Below are positions 25,219-39,800 of a stretch of DNA of 64,000 nt, in pieces. Made by a program: the position numbers and the translations under genes. The notes below the pieces were generated by a model. It was not told the DNA's origin and did not search any database. It saw nothing but the letters and a program-made list of their open reading frames with translations. Source of the DNA: Telmatactis stephensoni. Its lineage: Eukaryota; Cnidaria; Anthozoa; Actiniaria; Isophelliidae. Each line of letters begins with the position of its first letter. Positions within the stretch are counted from its first letter, which is position 1. The DNA is taken from the NCBI GenBank assembly GCA_029948255.1, contig JALIZF010001920.1, positions 372,001 to 436,000 on the forward strand, in the 5' to 3' direction.

Positions 25219-25503
25219 CTATACAGTATGGAGCTCGTGTATTGTCATTTTTCCCCGTAACCGACCACCTCCCGTATAAGCGACCATTTTTACTTGCTTT
25301 TGGTAGTACCGGCCTTGGTAGAACTGTTTGTTTTTAGATCTCACCAGCGTTCTACCTTCATACAGCAAAACATTGTAGCGCTGCAAGGTGCACAACAAAT
25401 TTTGCTCATCTGTGAAAAAATGTACGCGCTGATCAATCCCCAATTGCTCTAAATCTGCACATAGCACAGCGGACAAGGTTTCTTTTTCTTCTTTAAAATA
25501 CAA
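25219..25503 (-). CDS. uncertain 94-codon ORF, possibly repeat-derived
   Basis: Opens MYFKEEKETLSAVLCADLEQ and contains VLLYEGRTLVRSKNKQFYQG. It is protein-like in composition but not recognised. It overlaps sequence with the AAGCGACCA theme seen in a fukutin intron, so it may be a fragment of a mobile-element ORF. It lies about 0.6 kb upstream of the fukutin start on the same strand. Confidence 0.2.
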   Translation of the reverse strand: MYFKEEKETLSAVLCADLEQLGIDQRVHFFTDEQNLLCTLQRYNVLLYEGRTLVRSKNKQFYQGRYYQKQVKMVAYTGGGRLRGKMTIHELHTV

Positions 25504-25696
25504 CGTTTTCGAGCAAATTCAGTGTTTATTCAGAAAATTCGAAAATTTAAGTGCGCACGCGTGCTGTGTCAGTATTTAGAGTTCGCAGTACACTGTCGCG
25601 TCCTTTGGCCAATGAGAGAATATGGTTATTTCAAGTTTTATTTTACTTTAATTTATATTCCTGATAGTCTTTCGAACTCAATGTTGGCCTTTATTC

Positions 25697-26520
25697 ATGT
25701 CAGTTTTGATAGCCGCTGTCGATCTCGAGGCGGGTTGCAAGCAGACGTTGTCGATAGTCATATCATTTTTTTCCATTATAACTCTCGGCGCAGCGTCAAC
25801 CGACAGCCTAGCTCTGTCCAAAGCTAAGGTAATATCTTCAGTTTGTATCTTGTATATACAGGCAGTTCATTCATGCTGACTAATGCTCACAATTAAACGT
25901 GAGTGATGACGTGTTCTTGTACGTACGTATTAAGCCAATTTCCAAGCCAATTATTGAGTGAATAATCACAGTAGAGTGCATGTATTCATTTGTTAGATCT
26001 TCTACACTATTGTTACGCTATGAAATATTTGGTACTGACGATCCTTTTCGTCTCTGCGGTGACATACCAATCCAATGCGGGCGGGGTTTGGAATGTTAGC
26101 CTAATGGCTGCCCAGGACTCTCCGAAACAGAACATTCACGTCAGCGTGATGCAAAATTCCCAGGCAAGAACTTCGAGGATCCGTTGAAAGGTACTGCTAT
26201 ATTAGTCCAAAATGAAACAAGCCCTTTCTGTACACAATGAATCACGATGAATATATTATCCTTAAATAGATTGTTTTCAATCATGCCCTTTCCCTGAATA
26301 AACGCATGATCATCAAAGCAAATAGTATCACCCTATCTTGTTATAATCAAGCCGCTGGGTACTTGCAATGTTTTGCGAACTATATTATCCCACTATGCAG
26401 ATGATTGAAATGAGACCCACAGTGAAACAAGAGTCTGCTATATATATTTTGTTTCTTTCAGAGTTACGAATGAAAAGAAGGACTGGAGAAGATACTACGG
26501 AACACTTTAAAATCTAGAGT
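25697..26520 (+). CDS. candidate small secreted protein gene, exons uncertain
   Basis: Two adjacent open stretches look like starts of secreted proteins. At 25697, MSVLIAAVDLEAGC... with a hydrophobic run (TLSIVISFFSIITLGA) ends at a good donor (CTAAG/GTAATA, 25828). At 26020, MKYLVLTILFVSAVTYQSNA has a textbook signal-peptide shape with cleavage likely before GGVW, then about 35 residues to a stop at 26187. A possible acceptor (TTTCTTTCAG, ending 26460) precedes a further short open stretch. I cannot join these into one consistent model, and chance ORFs remain possible. Confidence 0.25.
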
Positions 26521-26595
26521 TAAAATTTGAAGCGATTTGCATGAAGCGATATTTGCAGAATACCCGAAAAAATTGAAAGAAGGAGAAAGTGGCAA

Positions 26596-27130
26596 CGCGT
26601 CTACGTGTCAATTAAAGCTTAGAAGTTGGATTCCTGTGTCTTACAGTAGAAGGAGGAAATTAATTATAATTACTACTGCCCTATGGAAGTAGCTACGCGT
26701 CTGACGCGTCGATCAAAGCTTAAAAGTGGGATTCCTGTGTCTTCTAGTAGAACGAGGAAATTAATTATAATCAGACTACTGTGTTGTGCATGTGGAAGCG
26801 GCTACGCGTCTACGCGGATCAAAGTTTGGAAGTGAAGTTACAATTATAGTTAATTACTAGAGTAGAATTCCGTATGACTGTGAAAACTTCACCGCACGGT
26901 CACGGCACGGTTACGGCAGGAATTTCGAATGTTTTTATAGACAACACGACATCGACACGGCACGGCGCGATCCGTTTCACACTCATACGAAATGTACTCT
27001 ACTGTCTTGTGGAAGGGACTACGCCGCGTCTACGCCTGTCAAAGCTTAGAAGTGGGATTCCTGTGTGTTACAGTAGAACAAAGGAATTGATTATGATTAC
27101 CACTCTCTTGTGGAAGTGGCTACGTGTAGA
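26596..27130. repeat. diverged tandem repeat, unit about 100-115 bp
   Basis: Four copies (about 26596, 26690, 26800, 27015) share GGCTACGCGTCTACGCG, ATCAAAGCTTAGAAGTGGGA, TTCCTGTGTCTTACAGTAGA and AGGAAATTAATTATAATTA in that order. Units three and four are separated by unrelated sequence with GCACGG motifs. Confidence 0.8.
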
Positions 27131-27179
27131 CGCTTAGCAGCCTCTTACCTCAGGGACCGCGGAGACGGGGGAGGGAGTG

Positions 27180-28339
27180 GGGGGGGGGACTGTTTTGTTT
27201 GAAAACTTTTTTGACTTGGCAATCTACTTTATTTTCAAATACAATCCCCCCTCCAGCGATAATAATCAATTTTAAAAGAGGGAATATTTTTCAAGTTCGA
27301 GCAGTGAACTAGTTTTGGCCAATGGAAGTTAAATCAAAGTTGTTAATCCAAAGCGAAAATTTGGATCAAAAATGAGGTTTAGGCCTTTATTTGCTCATTT
27401 GCTGTATGTTTTCTTTATATTCAGCTTGAAAAAGCTTAATCCTAACACAACTTCAAGAAAAAGTCTTTGTACAGCTCAAAAATCTGTTTTAAATTGGTAT
27501 TTTATCTTGGTACATCAGTTTTGAACCGCCCGGTAGAAAAAGGATTTGAGTGTTAATCCAAAACGAAAGTTTGGTTTAAAACTCGCACGAAAGTCTAGTT
27601 TTTGGCGCTTTTCGCCATTACAGCTCGTCATTGAAAAAAATATCCTCTTAAATAGAATAGATCTATTAACATATCAATTTCAAAATCAAGCAAATAAACG
27701 TAAAATCGAAAAACAAAACATGCAATATAATAGACTTCCGGAAAGACTGCCGAGAAGTCCTAAAGAATAATTAAGGCATAAAAACAATATATGAAAACGA
27801 CAACCACAAAAAGGCGTATCATATTTGAATGCATCAGTCTTTCAAATTTGTCGAACTTATAAATCTATCTTGAGAGAAGAAATAGTGGTAATTGCATACA
27901 GAGAAATCATTGTAACTTCGGCTGTTCGAAAATGAGTTTTGAATTGAGTTAAATAATTTCTATACGCGTTTCAAAATTAAAAATAAGAAAGAAATCTGCG
28001 AATGTGGGCAAAAAAACGTGACCCTGAAACGGAGCCTCGTGAACACCCGAGAAATATTAAGAACAGTTTTCATTTTTGAGTATCTAAAACTCAATCATCA
28101 TCTATAGCAAGCTACTTGTCCTGCTTCCTTATGAGGCCGGCGACTGTTTCTCTAGAGTTTGTTTGCAATTTGATTGGTTGAAAATGACTTGGGATGATTT
28201 ATTACTTTTCTTCATAACGGCAAAGACAGGTGTTTGGGGATAAAGTCCCGGATTTAACTCGACAACTCTTTTATTCAAATTTATTCAAAGACAGAAAGCA
28301 AGCAAAAAAGAGCTATTGACATAAAAGCACCAAAAAATC
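27180..28339. other. spacer upstream of the Kv gene
   Basis: Starts with a G run (27180-27188). No exon seen. Presumably contains the Kv promoter and 5' UTR, which I cannot delimit. Confidence 0.4.
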
Positions 28340-31084
<2,745 letters not shown>

Positions 31085-31845
31085 TGCATTTGATCGACGC
31101 GCATTGACCATACTGTATGGGCGTACAGAATATCAATCACGTACGCTAGTCTGAGCTTTATTAATGAACTTTAATTTGATCATTGATTGTGCTTGACTCA
31201 AAAATTGTATTTATTTCATATATCATCAATTGAGTACAATGGAGCCTACTGTAATCCAGCTAACTACAAGATCACAAAGGCTACAAGTCGAGCGCGATCT
31301 GGCCTAGTAAAGGTGTCGACGATATGGCCACTGAATTACTTTTAAAAAAGTTGCGTGTTTTCAAATTATAATTAAGTACTGATTTTCAAGAACGTTGGAA
31401 GCAGAAGCAACATATACAGACTCCAGTGTTGCATTTCGCAAAAAAAAGACAACGAGCAGTACGTTACTGGACCTGCGAATGTTGCCTCACAGTTCTGCTT
31501 CCGTCGTCTGTTAAAACCAGGCTTAAGACTGAAGACGCCAAGTTATTGGGGTTTCAGAATACAAGAATATCAAATTTGCCATGCTTTCAAAGCCTGTTTA
31601 GTTTCAGTAATTGTTTGTATCGTTTGCTATTCTCGATTAAGTCACTGTTTTTGCTACCACGCACGCGATTCACGGCAAAAGTGTGACAACATCTGAAATA
31701 AGAAACAAATGCAATGCCCCAAACAATTTTGGTTCAACATGTGCTTATAGCAATTTTCTAAAAAATAGTCATGAAGTTTTATGTTCAAACTCTATAGTCG
31801 TATAGGACATTGCTGCTTTTTAGCTTAACATCATATCACTGCCTA
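31085..31845. other. Kv 3' flank
   Basis: Probably the Kv 3' UTR followed by spacer. Open frames here do not resemble known proteins. Confidence 0.4.
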
Positions 31846-32020
31846 GACTTGCTCCAAGTCTCGCTCGTTTATGTTTTCCGTTGTTTGGACTTCCTGTGTC
31901 GTTATTCGGATTCTCGGTTTACGAGCACTCTCCGAGGGGAGCGGCCGAGAATCCGAATAACGACACAGGAAGCCCAAACAACGGAAAACATCAACGAGCG
32001 AGACTTGCATGGAGCAAGTC
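31846..32020. mobile_element. foldback element with 70-bp arms, TA flanks
   Basis: Arms begin GACTTGCTCCAAGTCTCGCT and end GGAGCAAGTC. They pair over about 70 bp almost perfectly (CGTTGTTTGGACTTCCTGTG / CACAGGAAGCCCAAACAACG) around a 30-bp loop. TA lies directly outside each end. The terminal motif GACACAGGAAGCCCAAAC recurs at about 60500. Confidence 0.9.
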
Positions 32021-32078
32021 TAATCACTGCCCCATGCAACTCGACGACAACAGTGTCCTAGATAAGCACACACAATTT

Positions 32079-32202
32079 CCTGGAGCCAGTTGTACGAAGC
32101 CTGGATAATAAGCGCTTATAATTAAATCCTTATCCAGCGGATATAATTTATAGCTCTTATCCGGTGGATAACTTATCCAATGTTTGTACAACCGGCTCCT
32201 GG
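32079..32202. mobile_element. GGTTGTACGAAG-type MITE, copy 1
   Basis: Inverted ends CCTGGAGCCAGTTGTACGAA and TTGTACAACCGGCTCCTGG enclose GGATAA / TTATCC motifs. Same family as 41426-41570 and 58056-58195, all about 125-145 bp. Confidence 0.85.
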
Positions 32203-32209
32203 TGTTCAT

Positions 32210-33184
32210 ATTGTATAAATCCTGTGTAATTATAGCTTTGTAGAATAACTACAATCAATTAATTGTACAATATATTCCCGTACACAATTCGTTTTCGTAT
32301 AAAAACGCGTACGCATGCATACTTTTCGATGCGTCATGGCCTTCCATCTTTAATATAAGAGGTGTATTTCTTTTGTCTGACATGCGAACACAGAGAAAAC
32401 GTTTTCATCTGGATAAGTGTGAAGGCCGTCTTAGTTTATAACTTGTAAAAATCTATTGCTATAGCTACACGTTATCAGTGCTGTATTATTGATTGTATCG
32501 CGTATTCTAAATTAAACGAATTATAACCTCGGAGTATAGATATGGATGGTGACAAAATAAAGATAATTTAAGCAATTATCTAAAATTATTTGATAATTCT
32601 CCAAACTAGAAAGTGATCTCACAAAGGGGAAATGGTCCACGCAACCTGTCCCTTATTCCACTGACTTCTCAAACCACTGGTATTCAAGGCTACAAAGTTA
32701 CAACTCAAATAGGACCTCAAGGTGATGTTAGACAAGACGATGGTTTTTAGCGCAGCATAGTTCGCTTAGTGTAACATGACGTAGCAATGTGAATTACAAC
32801 ATGTTTGCCATCTGTTTATTTAATCCCAATGTGCCATGTTACACCAAGTCAACTTTTAATGCAACAATACTGGGCTAAAGTCCTCTAGTTTAATATCATC
32901 TTCAAGCGACGACGCTGATAGCTCCGAGTGCGTTCTTGGTACGTGCGCGCGGTCGTTTTTAAGGCCTAAAAACGCATGGCTACCGTAGCGGAGTTACATT
33001 TTTACAAACCGCAGACTTCTAGCTTAGGCCCTGGATTTAACCGATGTTGATGTGAATTATTGAAATGTGTTCCTACAAAGTTTGGCCATCCAAAGAATTT
33101 ACGTAAGCATATTCCATGGAACATCGTCTAGTAAAGGCCTTAGAAGACCGCTAAATACCCATAACACATGATGCACAATTTCTT
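32210..33184. other. spacer, nothing recognised
   Basis: No exon or clear repeat identified between the MITE and the 42-bp minisatellite. Confidence 0.45.
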
Positions 33185-33560
33185 GTAGCTTTTGATGCAG
33201 CATTGCGCGCTATGTTGCACCGTGTGTCTACCAATACAACAGGTGTGCGCAACAGCTGCAGGTTCAGAATCGAGTTCTACTTTTGTAACTTTTTTGCGAC
33301 GTTGCGCGCAACATGGCAGGGGTGGATATACCGTGCAACTGTGTTGCGCGCAACGTAGCATGGGTGGATATACCGTGCAACTGTGTTGCGCGCAACATAG
33401 CAGGGGTGGATATACCGTGCAACTGTGTTGCGCGCAACATAGCAGGGGTGGATATACCGTGCAACTGTGTTGCGCGCAACATGGCAGGGGTTGATATACT
33501 GTACAACTGTGTTGCGCGCAACATGGCAGGGGTTGATATACCGTGCAACTGTGTTGCGGG
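33185..33560. repeat. 42-bp minisatellite
   Basis: Six clean 42-bp units between about 33300 and 33555, plus a decayed leading part. Each unit contains the palindrome GTTGCGCGCAAC, then GCAGGGGTGGATATACCGTG. Because 42 is a multiple of three, every frame reads as a 14-residue repeat on both strands; these are not treated as genes. Confidence 0.95.
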
Positions 33561-33828
33561 CAATGTTACAGAAAAATTTGCATCGTATGTCCTGTCTTAC
33601 CTTGTCTTTTCTTAATTTTCCTATAACAGTAACTTACAAAGAAACTACTGCATACAACCTTAAACTAGCTCACTACATCTACAGTGTACGTCCAGGCTCA
33701 TAGTATCACTATGGACTTGAGTTTTCTGGTGAAGTGACCAGGGGAAAGAGGTCAATTTAGTAAGTTATTCATTGAAGCAATGGAAGACAATGGTATAACG
33801 TATAATATAGTCGTTACCTTGACGCACG

Positions 33829-36800
33829 TTACGAATCCTCAGAGAGGTACGTAGCGTTCAAATACACTATCAGAAACGTAACGCCTACCATAACCACCGA
33901 CAGAACGAAGAAAACTCTGTTAAGAAAAATCGCTATATCTTTCCATGTGGGATGATCAAATTCCTTGGATTCAAACTGATTGAAAGCAGCGGGTATGTCA
34001 GTCGGGGCGTCCATATCCTCTTGGTTGCCAACGCCGTTTGCTATGGTCTTTGCATGAGGCTCCATAGCAGATCTACAAGGAGTCTTTCCTTTCCATGGAC
34101 AACAGCAACAGTAGAGTTTCTGCAGCCAGACGTACGGTTCTCCGGTTCCGTGGAAGCATCGTAAGATAACGATTGTAGCAAGGAGAATAGCCGCGCTTTC
34201 TCCTATAGTAACAACAAAGAGTAAACCAGTAACAGGTACTTGGTTGGAAGTCTCTGGAAGAACTTCGGCGATAATGAGTAGATACACCATCATGGCGAGT
34301 AGCAGTGTTGTAATAAAACCAATTCTTTCTCCACTCTCACTTGGAATGGAAAAACTCAGTAGAGTCAAGATGCACAATATAGCGCTTGGGGTGATGAGGT
34401 TCAAAACAAAGTAATGGGGCTTTCGGTTTAGGATGATATCAATTCGTACCGTAGGGAATTTTTCGCTACAGCAGCTTTGCTTGATGTCTGCGCGATCATA
34501 TTTAATGTCTTGTACCGTCCATTCACCACTCGTTGCATAATTATCTGAAAATGAAGATTGAATGAATTATATTATAATTGAAATTCCTTTTTATTAAATC
34601 ATGCATTCATCATTTTACAGGTATTTTCAACGAATTTTTAAGAAATCTTAGCAGGAAAAGAATAATGTGGCCACTTTAATCCGTTCAGACATCAAATCCA
34701 TTTGTTTGTACCCTTTGCAAATAGCTCCCATAGATCCTACTGGTTGCTGTTCCAATTATCTTTGTTTTGTTCGTGGCATGAACAAAACAAAGATAATTGG
34801 AACAGAGTTCACCAGCATTCATTTGCGTAGCTCCCTCTAATCCTTACAGTTGCTAGTGATCTGGTAGTTGTGGTGTTTTTCCTTTCTTCTCCTCTCGAGC
34901 TTCTTTCTCCTATTCTAACTAGCATATGTGGCAGACCCTCAGGAATAGGGAAGGGGAGGGGGAGGGGAGGGAATCGAGGGAGAAAGGTGAGGGGAGTGGG
35001 GGGAGGGGGAGGGGGAGGGGGGAGGGGAGGGGGAGGATGGAAACTTCTTTCTAGTCCCACTCTCTTCCCCCTCCCATATCCCACTGGTCCCTCTTCCCAA
35101 GGGCTGGCCACGCTAGTCGTAGCTTTCTCTGCCCTTCTACTTCTCCTACTGGCTAAATTTTCCCTTCTCCTTCTTCTTTCCTCGCCTTTCTCTTTCCCCC
35201 TCTTTTCTCAAATCCCCTCAAATGTCTCTTCTCTCTTGCCTCTTTCCTGTCACCTGCTTTCCTCCATAAGCTAAGGTTTCTTACCTGCTTTATTAAGTTT
35301 TTGTGTTCCAAGTTTCTCAATTTTAAGTTCATTTTTTGTCATTGTAAAGGAAGAGAAAACCATCTGGCATTTCTGAGTATCAAATGGCCAATAGCGAACG
35401 CGAATATCACAGTCGCTGCGAAATGTTGCTGGAGCTCTCCATATATTCGTACCATCATTTTTAATAATTATTGCTGTTTTGAACATTTCTTTTCCTCCAG
35501 CAAAGGAGATCGACTCGTCCGCACTGGAAGGATTAAGAAAACAGTTTTAAAAAACGTAATTAATAACAATTCAATAAAGTACTTATAATTCCACTATAAC
35601 TAAAAAAAACTTTTTGTTCGAGAAATAAGGAAAGTTGAAGTGTGTGGTTGCACGCTGTACTATTGGCACGTCTACGTTGTTTACACCGCAATTGTTTGAG
35701 CGGCTTTTTACTGGCCCCCCTGAAGGTTGTGAATGTCACTTGTACCATGGTCAGCGGTATTTCATTCATCACAAACGGAAATGGTATATTTATCATCTGC
35801 TTTTAAAAGAAAGGAACTTTAAAAAAAAGGTACATGAGTAATGTAGATCGAAAATTTATTACGTACTGGCACGCAGGCTCGTTTAAAAAGCTGGCTAAGG
35901 TTAAAGTGATCTTGGCCCTAAAAGAGGTCGACGTGCCATCAATTTTAAGTACGGGTGTCAACAAGAATTTCTGTTAATACACAATGATAAATTGTAGGAG
36001 CCGTGCCAAAATTTATCGGTCCGCGTGCTCAGTTAATTTTAGGGGTGCGCAGCGTGCCACAAAATGCTTGTCGTGTAAATCCAGCTTTAGTCTACTTTCA
36101 GATCCTTGGATCATGAATGCAGAGGTGTTACGATTTTAGTCGGAGTGCGGTGCCGCAGGGGAGCGTCGAAGGCAAGAGAAGGGGACGTTCCTGAAAGGAA
36201 CGAACCGAGAAACCCATGGAACCCATGCAGGGTACCTATACATGTGTAGCCTTAAGAAACGAAAGAACGCCTGTTACTACAAAAGGGATTAAATTAAAAT
36301 GAGAAAACATTGATGAAAAATAACGTGTCAATTAAGCATCCATAGGTGGCATGGTTGGTGGCATGGTTGATAACCGCATATGCTGATGAGCTTACCCTGG
36401 TAAAATATGTATTTATTATTATTATTATTATTGGCCGAGTGGTTAGAGCGCTTGCCATTCACCGCTGTACATGTGGTCGGGGTTCGGATCCCACGTACCT
36501 CGAGCGCCTGGATCATATGTGTGAACTTAATTTGTTTGGTGTGTTGTTCTCTACCATGCCACCAGGGTTTTTTCTCCGGGTTCTCCGGTTTTTCCTCTCT
36601 CAGCAAAAATCAACATATGAGTCGAGTGATTGTTTATACAAAATATTTAATGTAGAGGTTGTACGTGTGTTTGTGAAAGTATAGCGTCCCCCAATTAGAG
36701 CGCAAGCGCTAGAAGACTTGGACACTTAAATAAACAGTTAATTATTTTAGCCCTTACTTGTTCATAAGTCCTATATCAGGCGTCCATACGTCACTTGGGT

Positions 36801-39800
36801 TAACGACAATCTTCGTTATCCCACCAGCATCTGAGGGATTCCAGGATAAAAAGGAATTTTTCCAGACCTATTGAGAGAGAAAGAAATAGAGGGACAGGAA
36901 TTGTTTTTGGTGATGATCACGATCATGATTATGGTGATGATAAAAACGGTACGCTATAATAGCGTTCACTCAAGCTATGAGGAAGCCCAAGTAACAAAGC
37001 TTACTTACAAAGGCCATTTGGGTAATGTTGTAATCAGAGACTGTAATAGCATTCACTAAGGCCACAAGGAAGCCCAAGTAACAAAGCTTACTTACAAAGG
37101 CCATTTGGGTAATTTTGTAATAAGACGCTGTAATAGCATTCACTTAGGCCGCGAGGAAGCCCAAGTAACAAAGCTTACAAAGACCATCTGGGTAATTTTG
37201 TAATAAGAGACTGTGATAGCATTCACTTAGGCTACGAGGAAGCCCGCGTAACAAAGCTTGCTTACACAAAAGCCATCTGGGTAATTTTGTAATAAGATGC
37301 TGTAATAGCATTCACTTAGGCCAAGAGGAAGCCCAAGTAACAAAGCTTACTTACAAAGGCCATCTGGGTAATTTTGTAATGAGACGCTGTAATAGCATTC
37401 ACTTAGGCCACAAGGAACGAAGCTCGAGTAACAAAGCTTGCTTACAAAAGCCATCCAGGTAATTTTGCACACTTGCTCGTTTGTCGACCGCAATACAGAT
37501 CCTGAGACGGGTAGCCCGAGTAATAAGAAAGTACACATCTTCGTTCTAACACTGTAAAGCCACTTTAAAAATTGTTGTTAGGAATATATTGAGTTATTTT
37601 CTCACCTGTGTGATCCATAACCCTGCAGTCATGACTTGGGATTTGCTGTCCTATAAAAAAAAGAACATGTTATATATATATATATATATAAATCTAATAA
37701 TGATTAAAACACTGATTAAAATATTTTACGAATTTTCTTATTACAAGCCTTTCAAAAGGAGCAAATTTTCTAGGACAAACGGTTCCCGGTTCTAAACGAG
37801 AAAATTTAATGAATTTTTTTCTAGCTTTCTCATTTGCATGAACATAAAAATTGACATAGAAAATGTCTCGTAAAAAATTTGCTCGTGTTTCAACTTAACT
37901 ATGTGCAAGAGCACATAATACTAAGAGAGCGAAACTCAGTATTGATGTCTGTGCGATGTTCGTGGCGGCTAATTATAAGGCTATTTTTAGTAATTTCGCC
38001 ATCGCGCACGCACTTTGTGTGAAAACCTGACGCACTTTGTAATCGAAGGTGCGACAAAAATGATTACTTCAATATAACAATATAACAGGTAAATACCTGT
38101 ATATATAAATATATAGCGCATTTCACAACGTCTCAATGCGCTTTACAATGCAGAAATCCTTTGATACTCTCTCACACACACCCTTACACTACATTATCCT
38201 TATTTTGTAATAATTTTCTTCCTATATTTTGCGTACGTATTATATATTGTCCCATATTTAATTTGTTTCACTATATCATATCTTCAGATGAATTTAAAAA
38301 AAATTCGTTTCCTTAACCAGTCCCACGATTCAGCGCCATTTCGCAATTCCAAAATAGCTCATAAGAAGGCGAATTTTTAAATTTCTATTAGTAGATAGTC
38401 GACAATCAAAAAGGAAAACATGAAACGAAACAAAAAACGGAGCGAAACGAAACGAAGCAAAAATTAAAAATAAAACACACAGTACACACACACAAAGAAA
38501 CAAAATGAAAAAACGTCTGAAATACAGCAAACCTACACAAAAAATACAAAAAAATGTACCACTTTCATGATTTTCCTGAGCTGGACTCCAACTTGTACTT
38601 CGATTGGATGACTGTCGTTAGTTACAGGGCGAACTTGCTTGTTATACTGGGTGAAGAGTTTGCTCAACAGTTTGTGTTGATTGGATGAATTGGTTCTACC
38701 GTATGCCGTCCCTAAAGGTCAGAAAACCTATCAATGAGTTACATACATACATCAAGCAATGTATCTCTCCAGTGGTATATATTAGCTTGCGTCCACATGT
38801 ACACTAAAATGAATTAACTAAAAACGTATATATATTTCAATTTTCCAGAAGTTGCCTGCCTTCTCTTTTAACTTTATTCAAGGTATATTTCAATTTTTGA
38901 TATCTCTCCTTCGATTGCGGACACAGGGCATCAAGAACGGGAGGGGAACGGGAGGGGAGGGGAAGGAAAGGGAAGAGAAGGGAAGGGAAGGGAAGGGAAG
39001 GGAAGGGAAGGGAAGGGAAGGGAAGGGAAGGGAAGGGAAGGGAAGGGAAGGGGAGGGGAGGGGAGGGGAGGGGAGGGGAGAGGAGGGGAAGGGAATGAAT
39101 GCAACTTTAATTTAGAATATGAGAAACCATGTATTTTTCTTCTCAAAATCATTAAAACTAGTGTGTTTTCACGATGGTTTTTGTGCAAACATGATTTCCG
39201 ATAAAACGTTTGTTATTCAAATTTGTGTGACGTCGCGCGCGCTCGTTGAGTCAAATGCGCAGAGCACAATGCGCCCTGGAATTATGGGCCACCATCTTTA
39301 AGAATTTTTTAATGCATGCGAGCTTTTGGGCTAAGTTCCCATCATCATTGATGTAGAAAATGTTTACATTCGTCATATTAACGGTAACAAAGCTAAGAAA
39401 AAGACGCGCGCAAACTTGAAGCGCGCGTAGAATATAGAAATTTATAATATAGCTTTTTTCTAACGAGCGCTCTGATTGGCTAAAAAGCGCTTGAAACCCG
39501 TGGTATATTTCCCCCATAAACCACAGGCACGGCTCAACACTTCTTTCTGCCGTAAAAAAAAGATAAAAACCAAAAGAATGTTCAATATAAAATACGTTTT
39601 TTATTGTTTTCTGATATATTAGCAAGTCACAGTTCACGACTTTCACTAGAACCTGATGTTTTGCAATGAAAAGCGACTGATAAGAGCAAACCTGAAATCG
39701 TGTATGAAACTTTGGATAGTTTTTCACAAAACAAATAACTCAAAAATTCAGGCAGTATTATAAGAACAATAAGTTTATTAACAATATTTGTATTAACAAG

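Noticed and set aside
33192..33615. ORFs on both strands with 14-residue repeats (GVDIPCNCVARN)
   Set aside because: Artefact of the 42-bp minisatellite, whose unit length is a multiple of three; open on both strands at once.
34870..35274. 134-codon ORF with Gly- and Leu/Ser-rich runs
   Set aside because: Produced by the purine-rich low-complexity tract and adjacent T/C-rich sequence within a receptor intron.
36428..36500. tRNA gene
   Set aside because: A and B boxes are present, but acceptor-stem pairing is not evident and an unrelated 3' body follows; better explained as a tRNA-derived SINE.
39251..39727. 158-codon minus-strand ORF in the first alpha-like receptor intron
   Set aside because: Overlaps dispersed repeat sequence (GAGCGCTCTGATTGGC and flanks) and shows no domain or splice logic.
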